Shown here: in pieces, positions 48,066 through 60,361 of the stretch | Position numbering within the stretch: the stretch's first letter is position 1 | Layout: each line of letters begins with the position of its first letter | DNA from: Polytrichum commune | Lineage: Eukaryota > Streptophyta > Polytrichopsida > Polytrichales > Polytrichaceae | Reading direction: 5' to 3' | Assembly (NCBI GenBank): GCA_950295325.1 | Contig: OX485807.1 | Location: 20,243,666-20,307,665 of the forward strand | Length of the DNA: 64,000 bases | Program-made: the position numbers and the translations under genes | The notes under the pieces: generated by a model | The model's database searches: none | Told to the model about the DNA's origin: nothing | What the model saw: the letters and a program-made list of their open reading frames with translations, nothing else

Positions 48066-48290
48066 GAGGTATATTCCACAGATCCCTCTAAAACGATCGC
48101 TAATGTTTCTGGCGGCTGGGGTTTTTGCTGATGATTTGATCCATTGTCTGGAGAGGTTCTTGGGCATGGTAATTGGACACGATCCTCATGTTTCCAAGTC
48201 CAGCCGGTCACATCTTCCTGTTTTTCTTTGCTAATTTGAGGTATATTCCATAGATTTTTCAAAATCGATCGCTATTGTTCCTGGCGTCTT
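48066..48290. repeat. Diverged copies of the 180-bp repeat
   Basis: GAGGTATATTCCA(C/T)AGAT starts at 48066 and 48237 (about 171 bp apart), with the GGCTGGGGTTTTTGCT block at 48114 as at 38248 and 38428. The second copy is cut short after about 55 bp. Confidence 0.85.
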
Positions 48291-49549
48291 GAACTTCAAC
48301 TAGTTCATCTACAACTAGCTGTCTGTTCTCCCTGTTCATTGATTTGAACTTGGGAGTCAAGAATCGGGTGAGCTATGAATTGTGTACGACACCTCCACTG
48401 ATTTGAGGCAAAGGTGGCCCACACCATGTATTATTTGTGCACCATTATTTATTCACCAGAACATAAATTTGGATTCCGACTTCATTGTGATGGCACTTTG
48501 TGTTTTGTGGGTCCGAGGATTTTTGCACACTGATGCTCGAATAATGTGGGTGAGATCCTCATACTATTCTCTTATCTTTCAGTATGAATTTGTACTTCCT
48601 ATCCTTTCCTACGAATGAGGAGATCCGACCACTACACCGTTTATGGTCATTTGGGTCGTGTACGCTATTTGCAAAGGGCCTAAACTAGATGCTTGGTGGT
48701 CTCCAAGCTTCACGTCTGCAAATTACCGATATGATATTAGTTGTTAACAAAGTAAACTTTTCTTCAATGAGAAATTAAGATAAATTATGACATTAAAGTG
48801 TAGCAAATCGGGATGCTTGAGATGATAGTTTTGCAATTTAGTATCCAATGGGAAAATATTAGTGAGCATACTAATGGCAAGTGCCATGTGTTTACATTTT
48901 AGTCAATTTGTAGACCATTGTGTGACATGGACGTACACCTCATAACATTATTGAGCATACTCTTGCCAAGATATCCGTTTGCATAGTTGAACGCCAAGTG
49001 TCATCAGGTGATAGAAATGATGAAGTTGTTGATCATTAGTGTAACCTATCATAAACCTCAAAATAGGGTAAATTATGCTCAGTATCATAAAATGATGTAG
49101 TTATAGATGAGTTGGTTGAGTTTGAGAAATAACCGGTTCAAATTCAAGACTTCAGGTAAATGGTCGATTCTTTTAGAGTACATGGGATTTGTGTTAAATT
49201 GATTAAGAAAATTTTGAAAGAATTCAACACGTACCCAGTTCGACTTGGAAACACTAGGCTCTTGACCAATGTTCCACAAAATCTACCATTCACTGATATA
49301 TTTACAAATATAGCTTAAATTAACAAAGGTTAACCAAAAGATATTAACATGTGACTGTTGGATTTTAGGACACTTGGATCTCCATCGATTTTGCCCAAAA
49401 ATCTTCCCAAATTTTTTATGTTAACGTAGAATGTAATGATGTCAGCACACCCATATTATTAAGGTAGAGGGAGTGCTATAACCAACACCCCACCCACCAA
49501 GAATCATTCTAATCTCCACACACCAAGAATCGTTCGAAATTATGTCTCT
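48291..49549. other. Intergenic stretch
   Basis: No supported gene. Short frames only. CCGGTTCAAATTC and CAATTGGTCAAG-like fragments suggest old repeats. Confidence 0.45.
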
Positions 49550-50040
49550 AGTCCAAACGTGGGGCAAATTTGGGTGAAAAACGGGACAGTTTTGGAAGAA
49601 TGCAGGGTGAAAGAGGGATTGGATTTGGGCAAGTGCCAGAATGTAAGCATCAATGAGTTACTTATATGTTTCATTAAGACTTTGCATGCAAAGATTATAA
49701 TGTTTCAATTGTTTTGTTGGGTGGAATGTTCTTTTGTGCAGGTTCTGTTTGGACAAAAATGTGGGGCAGTTTGAGAGAAAGTAGGGTTGATTTCGGACAA
49801 AAAAACAAGGGCAGTTTTGGAAGTCATTTGCAATGGAAAAATGTGGGCCTAGGGAGAGATTTAGGAAGCTAGGGGTAAGTGACTTAAAATTTTGGTAGTA
49901 TATTAATATGATGTGCAATTCATTTTATTTTTTTTACCATGTCTAAGCCAATTTGCTAATCCAATCATGAATACCACTTATTCAAATGGACTCCAAGAGT
50001 AGGCTAAATTGAATGAAGTGTTTCCATTAAGCAACCTCTA
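49550..50040. repeat. Dispersed repeat, copy 2 (related to 33600-34130)
   Basis: Collinear with 33600-34130 over several hundred bases, same strand, including GATTGGATTTGGGCAAG and AATGGACTCCAA. About 16 kb apart. No coding function visible. Confidence 0.7.
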
Positions 50041-51056
50041 CCTAATTGTATTTGCATCTATCTTTTATGGTATGTCAACAATTATTGACCCTTTTGTGGT
50101 AGTGCTCTCAACTAATTCCCATAAATCCTTGTGTTCAAGAAGTGTTTTAACTTTAAATCGCCACATACTAAAATTGGTGGTTCTTGCTAATTTATGTCTA
50201 AATGTGATTCTCATCATCATCCAATAGGAAACAAACAAAATTGACCACTTTGACTTTGATCAACTTGTTGTAGTCTACTAGGTGAGCAGTACATCCTCTT
50301 CCAACACTTTGACATAGCGTGAGTTTCTCTAATACCATGTTGGATTTGTATAAATCAAATGCTTGAATATCCAAGTATTGTGTATCTTATTAATTATTTG
50401 TGGCTTAGGTGGCAACAACAAATAAAAAAATGTTTGCAAAAAGACACATCAATTGAGAGCACCCAACCATGTCACTTTTAGAAAAACAAAAAAATACATG
50501 CAAAGGCCTTAAAAGGCCTCTTCGACCTCCCATAGCCCTCTCATAGGGACATAGAGCAAGACATGCATGCTACCCGTGCTGTAGCTAAAAGTTGTTGCCA
50601 CGCCCACCAATCCGCATGCAAGGTCCATGGGACTTCGATTGACAATGCTAAGATGGAAAACCTTAACAACTCTAGCAATAGGTCGATTGGAGTAGCCACT
50701 AACTGCCTTTGCGACATCTTCCACCATCCACACGCGTTGCAATACCTCCAACTCCGGATTCACTCCATCACCATCCACAACAACATGTGTTTCCTCACAT
50801 TGAGCCTGATCAATTTCTTGCTCCTCCGCACGATGTTCAAGTGCAATTTGTTGGGCATTGAAGTATCTCATGGTTGAAACGCCAGTGATCGTATCAAAAA
50901 AGACATTGGATATGTCTTCCATCTCGATATCAGGTGGGTTCATCATGATCTTCCATGTTGAGGCCGCCAACATGACATCCATCCCCGGGCACCTCAATGG
51001 GATTGCTCATGTGGGATTTGGGTAAAATTGCCCACTCCTCCACATGTGGTACAAAG

Positions 51057-51423
51057 CAGAGCCCAACATTTTCCTTTCTAATTGCACCCATACCCAGACC
51101 ATGCCCATCATCAACGACCTATGCCCACCCATGCCCACCCATAGCATGACATGTGCCCACCCATACCCACCCATGCCCACCCATGCTATTCAAATTGCGC
51201 CCATGTATTAAAAAATTATGTAATGTGTATTGTGTAATTATGTAATTGTGTAATTATGCCCCACCCATGCCCACCCATGCCCGCCCATGAACAATAATAG
51301 CACAGCCATGCCCACCCATGCCCGCCCATGAACAATAATATTGCACCCATGCCCACCCAAAACCCATGGGCATGGGTGGGTATGGGCATGGGCATGGGTA
51401 TGGGCGCCCGATGTAGGGCTCTG
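51057..51423. mobile_element. hAT-type non-autonomous element, 367 bp, 8-bp duplication
   Basis: Ends CAGAGCCC-ACAT and its complement form a short inverted repeat with one mismatch (A/T). The 8-bp duplication GTACAAAG flanks it (51049-51056 and 51424-51431), as in hAT elements. The interior is mostly CCCATGCCCA-type minisatellite units (51110-51400). It interrupts the Rep-like gene, so it inserted later. Confidence 0.85.
51110..51400. repeat. CCCATGCCCA minisatellite inside the hAT-type element
   Basis: Repeats of CCCATGCCCA or CCCACCCATG, including a strong self-complementary part (51360-51400 reads GGGCATGGGTGGG and similar on the other strand). Confidence 0.9.
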
Positions 51424-51967
51424 GTACAAAGTGCCGGGAAGAGCAACACCCAAATGCCTCTTCATATGGAAATGTTGCTATGAGAGACTCATTCTGATTG
51501 CTCAAACCCATCTTTTCAAACTTCATGTACTCCATTTTGTTGTCATTCATGTCCTCTGCCGATACATGAACAAACTCAAAATGCTTCTCCCAAGTGTCCT
51601 TCATACAATACCCGATAATGTACTTGAAGATATGCAATCTCTCATTCCTCAACGTCTTGCATGAGACAACATGACCCATCGGCGGACTCTCATCCCATCC
51701 CAAACAAGCCTTGATTTTCTTGTTGAACACTGATAGACTAGTAAAATTCCTCTTGACCACCATTTGGAATTGCTTGTGCGTCAATGCCCCACCTCTCTCC
51801 ACGGAGCACAACCCAACAATACTATGCTCCTCTATGCTCCTCCTCAAATTCACAAGAAGACCGCCGTCCACATCCATCCCTTCCATGGCAATCATGACCG
51901 AAGCCTCAATACACTTCAAACAAACGCAGGTTTGTTCTTGCCTTTGAGAATGAGCAAGGGCTGGCAT

Positions 51968-52769
51968 CTAATTGGCTCCAAATGTTATTATTATTATTAT
52001 TATTTTGACACATGACTTTACCCTTTGCAACTAATTCATTTTTGAACTATGTTGAAATTTGGTAGGCATACACAACTAAGGGTCTCAATAGATATCTCAT
52101 GGCAACATTTCTACAAAGATTTTATTATCATATAATCGTCTCTTGGTCAAAGTCAATCACCTCCACTTTCATTCACCAAAATTGGGGGTTCCAACTAGTG
52201 TTGGACCATTGTTATATTTTCATTCGAGAATCTATGATGATGATTTTGGCATTCTTTGATACTCGGAGGGTATAAGTAATTAAGGATATTTTTAGTTTCA
52301 ATACCATTTGGGTCTATATATCATGCAAGAATCTTCATGCTTGGGCAAAACCACCATAGTACTGATATGGTTTAGAATATGGTATTGACTTGAAAAATAA
52401 TAACTTGGATATACAAAGAATCTCTTACCTTGATATGTCCATCAATTATCAATACTTGAGTGGTATTAAAAATTTGATACTTACGGGCAAGTTTTTTTAT
52501 ACCATTATTGATGTTTAGTACTAATACCATGTATTCATTATATACCAGTCCAACAATGCTTCCGACACCACTTTTTAACTCCTTAAACATTATAAATTAT
52601 CAAAAGTGGACGGAACTCCCTACCAAAACATTAAGTTTTGAGAGACATTATGGATAACTCTAATGTGCATGCTCATAGGTGCAAGAACTTACAAATACTG
52701 GTTTTATGGTAGATGTGCCTAATTTGATTACTTATCTTAATCAGATACATGCATTTGAGTGGTAATTAA
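51968..52769. other. Intergenic stretch
   Basis: A (TTA)n run at 51988-52008 and AT-rich DNA. No gene seen. Confidence 0.45.
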
Positions 52770-53035
52770 TTAGGTGTGACTCCAAGAACGGATACCAAAA
52801 GAACACGTATTTAAAAGTGATTGGACTATGTGCTCAAAACATGACAATCATTCTAGACTCAATAGTGAACATAATTGGGGGGGGGGGGGCTTTATGACCA
52901 TCTAATGTGCACAAGAATCTTCACTTTGATAGTAAATAGGATATTCACATGAGCTCTAAAAAATGTTAGGAAAGTGGCTACAACTTCCTCGATTTGGATT
53001 TGTTAATCATTGCATATAGATCACGTATTTCATAT
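52770..53035. repeat. Dispersed repeat, copy 2 (related to 35930-36185)
   Basis: Collinear with 35930-36185. A G-run of about thirteen (52870-52882) has grown in this copy at the ATAATTGGGG position. Confidence 0.75.
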
Positions 53036-53600
53036 CCTAGTAGAAGTGGGCTAGTGAACAAAAAAGAAGCAAACCATTCAAGACCCATCTATCTTATAAT
53101 ACATTGTGTGGAAATTGGAGAGAGAGAATTATCTCAAGTGAAAATTGGAGAGAGAGAGAATTATCATGTACGAGTGAACCTCTCATTCATCCAACATAAA
53201 AGCCATGAAATAGTATGCAACCCATAAGTTACTAATTATTTAAAAGTTGATTTTACGCGGGAATTAACCTTGAAAACCCTAAATTAGTCAAATAATCAAG
53301 GTCATTGGAGACGAATCGGCAACAAACCTACAAACGGACCAGGTTCAAGTTTTGATGTTGGATGAATGAGAGACATGCTCGCATACGAAAATTTCCTCTC
53401 TCTAATCTCAAATGAACTTGAATATTTGACTAATTCAAGATCTTCAAAACTAATTCCTGTGTCAAACCAACTAAAATAATAATACGCTTTGGGATGCATA
53501 CTATTCCATGGCTTTTATATTGAATGGATGAGGGGTGCACTCACATAAGATAATTCGATAATCCCTTGTCTCCGGAAACCCGTGTGAGCTTGAGCTCATT
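53036..53600. other. Intergenic stretch
   Basis: Duplicated GGAGAGAGAGAATTATC blocks near 53118 and 53148. No gene. Confidence 0.45.
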
Positions 53601-54928
53601 AGTTTGACTTCCATTTGAGGGAAGGAGGGAGGGTTGCAGAAGTAGCCATACTTGACGCCCAAGTGCCAGGAAAGTCACGCTTTCCGCCGCCCCCCGCGAC
53701 TCATTGCTGCTCCGGATTCAAGCTTTCCCTGCTCCTCGCTCGCAGCGATGGCTGGCCCACCCACCCACTCACCCGCCTCGCTCTTCCACAAGCCCCGCAT
53801 GGACCACCCGCCGCTCGCTTCTTCGCTGCCACTGGCCCAGGTTCCAACGCTCCTGGACCAAAGAATTAGACTTGTAGTTGCCTGCAGGACCCGCCTGGAG
53901 CGACTCCCAGTTCCAGGGATTCGGAATTCGGGAGGAGGAGGTGGCCAGGTCAGGTCAGGTGCACGCCAAGACCTGAGACGTCTCCGCTGCTGCCGGTGTC
54001 ATGCGTTCTCAGCTAACTGGGCTTAAGTTTAGTGGGAGTTGACTGTCTGGGGTCAGCTAGGCTGGGTGGAGTTCCAGGACTCGTAAGCAGCAGTAGGTGC
54101 ATGCAGGTTGTGGGAGAGGTAGAGGTAGAGGAAGAAGAAGAAGAAGAGCGAGTTTGGGAGTCAAAGGGCATAAATTCCAGGATCACTGGATTTGCATCGA
54201 GATCATTTTGGAACTGTGGTGGGTGTTGGAATTCAGCCCTTTTGGCAAGAAGAACAAGTGTAAGTTGGGGAAGTACAGGTCGCCGCGTCCTCACGCGACT
54301 TCTTACGGAAGGAAAGAAGGAAAGAAGCTTAATTGGAAGCAGGAAAATATTAGAGAAGTAGTTGTTGTTGTTCTCCTCCTCCCCGTGTGTTCCAAGGTGA
54401 GTTGTGCAATCTTTTGCCCAATCTTTGATCCTTGGTAAGTTCCCCGATTTTGTATTAGCGAGTGTTTGGTCCTGCAGTTTGGGGTTTGTTGTACGAGCGG
54501 AGGTATCGGCAGAGTTTGCAAAGGAAACATCGGCGTAATTCGTTTGGCAAACATCAAATTAGTACAGACATCGACATCTGTGCGTGTGCACTTGTACAGC
54601 TGCTTGTATTGTGGGCCGAAAATGCGGGGGCCTATTGTGAGCAATTGCGCGCGAATGTAACGTAACGACGAGGGTGGATTGTCTTGGTCTCGAATTGTTT
54701 GTTACTCAATATAGTCGCGATGAGTTTTCGCAGAACACACTTAGGATCACTTTCAAGATATCCTCAACTAACTGGCCAAGAACAGTTGCTTGCAATTGGC
54801 TGCAGTTTCTGCAGAAGGTTGAAGCATCACCAGCTGGTACCGCTCATTCCGCCATAGCTAAGGTCAATTTGTTCCTTTCTTGAATATACGAAACCCTGCA
54901 AGTGAGAGACCTGTCTGAACGGCTTTAA
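53601..54928. other. GC-rich possible 5' region of the HMG-CoA lyase gene
   Basis: GC-rich tract with several donor-like sites (AGGTGAGTT near 54400, GGTAAGTT near 54433). A Met at 53748 opens about 65 codons of Ser/Pro/Leu-rich text that could be a transit-type leader. I cannot show that this is transcribed with the gene at 56661. Confidence 0.3.
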
Positions 54929-55960
54929 CAGCTCTCTTGAGCTGCTTGGATGTCGATCTGATTCTGGAATTCATCTGAATTGGTAGCTTCGGTCGTAACC
55001 TGGACTGTATCCCCTCTATGGCGTTAACCTCGGGAGGCACGCCATGGCCGTGTTGTCAATCCAGATGGTGACCACACATTGACCGCCGTTGCCATATATT
55101 TTTTGGTTTCGAGAAAATTATGCTCCGAATGTGTAGGCATGTCGTAGTCAGAATGAATTCGTGTCCTTGAGGACGTCCCGCTGGATTCTGGACTGCCAAG
55201 AAGTTGACACTTACAGTTGAGTGGCTTTATCACCTGGTCTAAGGTCACAAAAAGAAATTTGCAAAACACTTGCTCCTCATTACTTACCAACTTTCTTAAG
55301 CTGCTTGGATGTCGATCCGAACCTTGAATGCTTCTGAATCGGTAGCTGCGGAGGTTAACCTGGACCGTATCACCTGAATGGCATTAACCTCCGGAAGCAC
55401 TCCATGGCCATGTCACCAATTCGAATCCCGATCACTCATGGACCGCCGTTGCTATAAAGTTTATTGAAGGGTTCGAGAAATTGTGCCCCGAACGTGAAGG
55501 CATTTCGTAATCACGACGAATTCGTGTCCCTGAGGATGCGAGGCTAAATTGAGGACTGCCAAAAAGTTGACATTCAAGGTTGAGTGGCTCTGTCATCTGA
55601 AGTAAGATCTCAAAATAGAAAATTTCAAAATATCTGCTCATTCCTCATTGCTCTTTACTCATCGGAAAGAGTGATGAGTAATTATACTCATTATTCACTT
55701 GAATGAGTAATGAGAAATTATACTCATTACTCATAGCCTCAGGAAGCATGCCATCGCCATGTCGCCAATGCAGATGCTGATCACCCATAGACCGCCATTA
55801 TCATAAAATTCTATGTACGGCTTGAGAAATTGTGCTCCGAACGTGAAGACATTTCGAAATCACGATGAATTCGTGTCCCTGAGGATGTGAGACTGAATTC
55901 AGGACTGCCAAAAATGTTGACACTCAAAACTGAGTGGGTTTGCAAAATACTTTCTTCTGA
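54929..55960. repeat. About 355-bp tandem repeat, three diverged units
   Basis: GACCGCCGTTGC recurs at 55081 and 55441, with a variant at 55791. GAGAAATTGTGC, CGTGTCC(C/T)TGAGGA and GTTGACA recur after each. The GCTGCTTGGATGTCGAT start recurs at about 54940 and 55300. The third unit has a different first half. Confidence 0.85.
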
Positions 55961-56286
55961 GTACTTACTACATGTGTATATGTTTTCAAAAGGATGGCGA
56001 GCGTTGGAGGTCTGTGTGAGCGAGATCTTTTGCCGCCACAAAGTGAGACCACGGGGCTGGGGATGTTCTTTCTACGTGCACGAAACTGTGGCGAAGCAAG
56101 CATTGCATCCTCCATGGCCGACGAAAGGGAACCTGAAGGGGGCTGCAAACCTAGGTTCGATCGAGACAGGTGAAAAATATAATTCTTGCTTTCGAAGAAT
56201 CTACACTCTCTATAAGATGGGCTACGATAATTCTTTTTATGCCTTGGTGAACATTAGTGTAAACCTATTCTAATTTAGACATAATT

Positions 56287-56480
56287 GCCCTCTTTCCAAA
56301 GATGTTGCTCCTCTTTGTGTTGTAACAAATCATCAAATCATTAGAAGCATCAGAATCAATTTAGAAACAAACGATCTAAATGGAGTAATGCCCTCTTTCC
56401 AAGAGTGTTGCTCCTCTTTGTTTAGTACCAAATTCTGAATTTATTAGAAGCATTAGAAATGATTTAGAAACAACTGATCT
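56287..56480. repeat. 103-bp tandem duplication
   Basis: GCCCTCTTTCCA, GTTGCTCCTCTTTG, AGAAGCAT and GATTTAGAAACAA recur at 103-bp offset (from 56287 and 56390), two units. Confidence 0.85.
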
Positions 56481-56660
56481 GAGAGTTGCCAGCCCGGGTC
56501 CACACTTGCTTGTACAATCCTTTTGTGGTTGATTATAATCTCTGCTCACATTGTGAGATCTGGCTCTGGAATTTATCTCAAAAATGATTTGTAATCCCTT
56601 AGATGCTAACAACATACATGGGGGTCTTGTGTGATTATTAGTGAGGAAAGAGCAGAAAGA

Positions 56661-59600
56661 ATGATGCAGCTTCGCAACCACATAGACACAAAGCCCTCGA
56701 TGGTAGAGCTGTCATGTGCTCGAGCACCAAGAAAAGGCGGCAAACAGCACCATAACATAGCAAATGGAGATCCAGGCCTGTGGGTACCACAAGGGGATTG
56801 TGAATCTGAGAGTCCTGACGCCTCAAAGCGCTTCCGACCCAAAGTAAGTTCACCTTTCTTCCTTCCCTCCAAAAAGATTGTAAGTTTACTCTGCAAGCAA
56901 GTATGGTCTTCCCTTTTTTCCCAGAATTTCCACCACAGGCTACCTTTTGTGCATGCCAACCACTGGGAACAAGCCATGAACTAGGGTTTTGTATATTGGA
57001 GAACCCTTTAAATTTCTGGATATGGAATTTTTGAACTGCTACCTTATGCTGCACATTACATTGTTGCTGGGACATCCGATTTCTCACTTTTTAAAGATCT
57101 TCCACCAGTTGCCCAGAGGAATGCCCAGTTATGTGAAGATAGTTGAAGTGGGGCCACGAGATGGCTTGCAGAATGAGAAATCAACAGTGCCAACCTACGT
57201 CAAAGTGGAGCTTATTCGGCGGCTTGCTGAGGCTGGCTTGCCGGTTGTTGAAGCTACAAGCTTTGTTTCTCCAAAGTGGGTGCCCCAGGTAAGGACTGGA
57301 AAGTCAATGTCTGTTGATGTTTTTGATAACCTCTCAGAAAGAATGTCAAACCATTCATTTTTTCACTCCTCTGTTGTGGCATCTTTTATCTCTGAATGAT
57401 GTATGATGAGTTAGATAAGGTTGCAAGTTTGGATAAATATTTTCTCCCTTTCTGGATCTTTTCAAAGGCTTGGAGAAGAATAGACCTAGAATCCTGAGGG
57501 TACGGATGAAACCAATCTATCTGATGTTCCATGTGTGCTACAAATGCATTTGTACTTTGAATAGTTGCAACTCGATTTACTGTAGCAACACCTGACTAAA
57601 TTTGTTCACATATTGAGAATGATGAACTCGATTTACTAGGATTGCAGCTGAGATTGTTCTATAAACTGTGGCAGCTTGCAGATGCAAAAGATGTGATGGC
57701 GGATGTGGCTAATTGTAAAAGTGGACGTCGTTTCCCAGTTTTGACTCCTAACATGAAGGTGAAATTGGACTTGATCGATTACCTTGCCCATGTCTGGGTA
57801 ATCCATTCATTGCGAGATGACTTACTAGATTGCTACATTCACACAACCTTTATGTTAAAAAGGTCCTGCAAGACCTGAGAAAGTCCTACAGGATCGCACA
57901 TTTCTCAAACAACTAAAGGAACATTCACATAGTTTCTCTTTCACTTGTTCTTATGTTATTTGATCCAAGTAAACAAGTCCAGATTCTCTGATGTTGTCAG
58001 GAACTCTTTGTCCAAGCCTCCTGTTTGTGCGGTCTTTGTGGAGAGGATAAACAAATGCGGCTGCTGTCTAGTTTGTGGCATGGGGACACAAAGGTCATGT
58101 AATAAAAGTTCAAAGGAGCAGGAGAAAATTAAATTGAGGTGTTGTTACTTGTTCATCAATCCCATCATCAAATTTTGCATTGGATGGTGGGTTGAACAGG
58201 GCTTTGAGGCAGCAATGGTAGCAGGGGCTAAAGAAGTCGCCTTTTTCACAGCTGCCTCAGAGTCATTTGTCAAGGCAAATATCAACTGTTCTATTGAGGA
58301 GAGCTTGGTCCGGTATCGTCAAGTTTGCAAGGCAGCCAAAGAGCGCAACATTCCTGTCCGAGGGTATGCTTTTGTGCCTCTTGTTTTGTTAATATTTTCG
58401 TGTCTATCACTGCAAAATGAATATAAGATATCTAAGTCAAACTTATGATGTGGATAAATTAGTGCTCTTTGTTTATTTATTTATTAATTTAAAGACACTC
58501 TTGTTAGTTTTTGATCACTAGATGAGAATCTTACACGAGTTTTGGTGTTTGGGAAATGAGCATATGATTGTGAGAGGCTGATTCTTAGTTTGGATTTTGT
58601 TTGTCTGCGCCAGGTATGTGTCATGTGCAATATCATGTCCCATAGAAGGGCCCATGTCAGCAGCAAAAGTTGCCCAAGTAGCCAAAGAGCTCTATGATAT
58701 GGGCTGTTATGAAATCTCCCTCGGTGACACCATTGGTGTGGGTACTCCAGGTGATTTTTCACGTTGCTCACCGCTACAAATGCTGGGTGCAAATTCCTGC
58801 AACTAGTATCTTGGTGAAGAATATCCCAGGCAATGAAGTGATTTGTCATATGTCCAGTCTAAGTGCTGCTAGAATAGTGAGACCCAAATACTTGGCCCTA
58901 GTGAAATGTTTCTGGCTTTAATTTCACTTTATTAGTGATTGAAACCCTCACAAAGTGGCAGTAGATACCTTAGAAGTGGTCTAATTATATGATCAAAAGA
59001 ATACCGCACAACTTATTCAGTATTATGGTCTCATGTACATGCAGGAACGGTGGTGCCAATGTTGGAAGCTGTGATGGCTGTGGTGCCAGTTGAGTGTCTT
59101 GCTGTGCATTTTCACGATACATATGGCCAGGCATTGGTCAACATTATGGTGGCCCTCCAGGTAAATTTTTGTTTGCCTCTGTTGACTGCTGATTTGGAAT
59201 ACAAATCTCTGGTAATTGGCCATCCAAATCATGCTTGCCAAAAATTCCTTCGACATGCTCCTTTACACATCTTTTTACCCTCCAAAAGCAATCCTACAAT
59301 ACAAGGGTGCAGTTTACTCTGCACAAGGATGTACTCAGTTCTTATGAAAATCTTATATAAGAGCCTGATAACCCTGACCTCAACCTCAACCCCAACCCCA
59401 ACCGGACAACCTCAATATTTGGATGGCTAAAATAGGGTGAGGAACGGCCACATTGAAGTAGGAGGGGGCTATTGAGTCCTGACCACAATCCTATTGAGGT
59501 TTTGAGGCTGGGGTGGTAATGTTTCTGACGTCAACCGCATGTAATTTCATCCAATATTGAGATGTAGGGATAGAGTGGAGGTTGGGGTGGGAATGTGCTC

Positions 59601-60361
59601 CTACCCAAACTTATATATAGTGTCAACCAAATATTGAGGTTCTGGGGTCCGGGTTGAGGATGGAGGTGGCCTTTCTCTACCCGTGTCAAATCACTACAAA
59701 TGAAGGATTTGTAAGAGGGCTGAGCAGATCAGTTCCGACAAGGAAAAATGAGGACATTCATGCTCGTGTTTCCTGGGGAGGTCACTCTTTGAAGATATTA
59801 AGAACCACATGCAAAAATAAAATATAAGGGTGGATATGAGGGTGGAATATAATTTAAAAGAGTAAAATTTATAAAACAACTAACATGAATATAGGGTACT
59901 AGAAAAGTGTTTTGAGAACATATCCATCGAATATATAGAACACCCTGTGAATATGCGCATCACTTCATAGCCCACCTGAAAATACCACATTCCTACAAGA
60001 GAGTAAACCACCCCGGGTCGTGTTGTGGTTGTTGCAAAATTGGTACATATCAAGATTGACTTCAAGGCAGAAGTGCATGATTGGCTGATAGTTTATGCAA
60101 TGTAATGAGCAGATGGGCGTAAGTGTGGTGGACTCATCAGTTGCGGGCCTCGGTGGCTGCCCATATGCAAAGGGTGCAACAGGGAATGTGGCCACTGAGG
60201 ATGTACTATACCTCTTGAACGGCCTTGGTATTCACCACAATGTGGACCTTGCCAAGGTTATGGCGGTTGGTGAATTCATTTGCGAGCAGCTAGGGCGTCC
60301 CTCCGCCTCCAAGACAGCAGTGGCCCTGTCCAAGCTCAATGCTGAGAGATCTAAGATGTAA
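56661..60361 (+). CDS. HMGCL: Hydroxymethylglutaryl-CoA lyase, seven exons
   Basis: Cleaves HMG-CoA to acetyl-CoA and acetoacetate, last step of leucine breakdown, in mitochondria in most eukaryotes. Exons with consistent phase: 56661-56843, 57109-57288, 57675-57758, 58200-58363, 58614-58750, 59045-59160, 60113-60361 (TAA), about 370 residues. Exon 2 has [17 protein letters not shown] with the catalytic Arg-Asp and [12 protein letters not shown]. Exon 4 has NINCSIEES. Exon 5 has [15 protein letters not shown]. Exon 6 has [13 protein letters not shown] with the metal-binding HxH. Exon 7 has [16 protein letters not shown] with the catalytic Cys. All key residues are present, so it looks functional. 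The N-terminal exon is plant-like in length but its start is uncertain; upstream exons may exist. Confidence 0.95.
59370..59685. repeat. Inverted-repeat (fold-back) element in HMGCL intron 6
   Basis: AACCTCAATATTTGG (59408-59422) is exactly complementary to 59627-59641, and flanking CCTCAACCC-like text continues the match imperfectly. Probably a small MITE or fold-back element. Target duplication not resolved. Confidence 0.6.

Larger units (their letters stand above)
50509..51967 (-). pseudogene. Rep-like (HUH-type) protein pseudogene split by a hAT insertion
   Basis: Minus-strand frame from ATG 51967 reads VGLCSVERGGALTHKQFQMV, where HKQ-Q sits at the place of the HUH metal-binding motif II of rolling-circle replication initiators. 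About sixty residues on it reads IFKYIIGYCMKD, matching the YxxK tyrosine motif III. This suggests a Rep-like endonuclease of a eukaryotic transposon (Replitron-like or CRESS-type). Breaks visible: a frameshift near 51470, an insertion at 51057-51423 (hAT-type), and TGA at 51007-51009. Past the insertion, 50997-50509 continues with MLAASTWKIMMNPPDIEMED. The His of motif II is replaced by Gln, another loss. Superfamily assignment is by motif pattern only. Confidence 0.5.

Noticed and set aside
51254-51465. Frames over the CCCATGCCCA minisatellite as a Gly/Trp/His-rich protein
   Set aside because: The tract is the inside of a hAT-type insertion.
56376-57087. Minus-strand frames opposite HMG-CoA lyase exons
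   Set aside because: Antisense shadows of coding exons.
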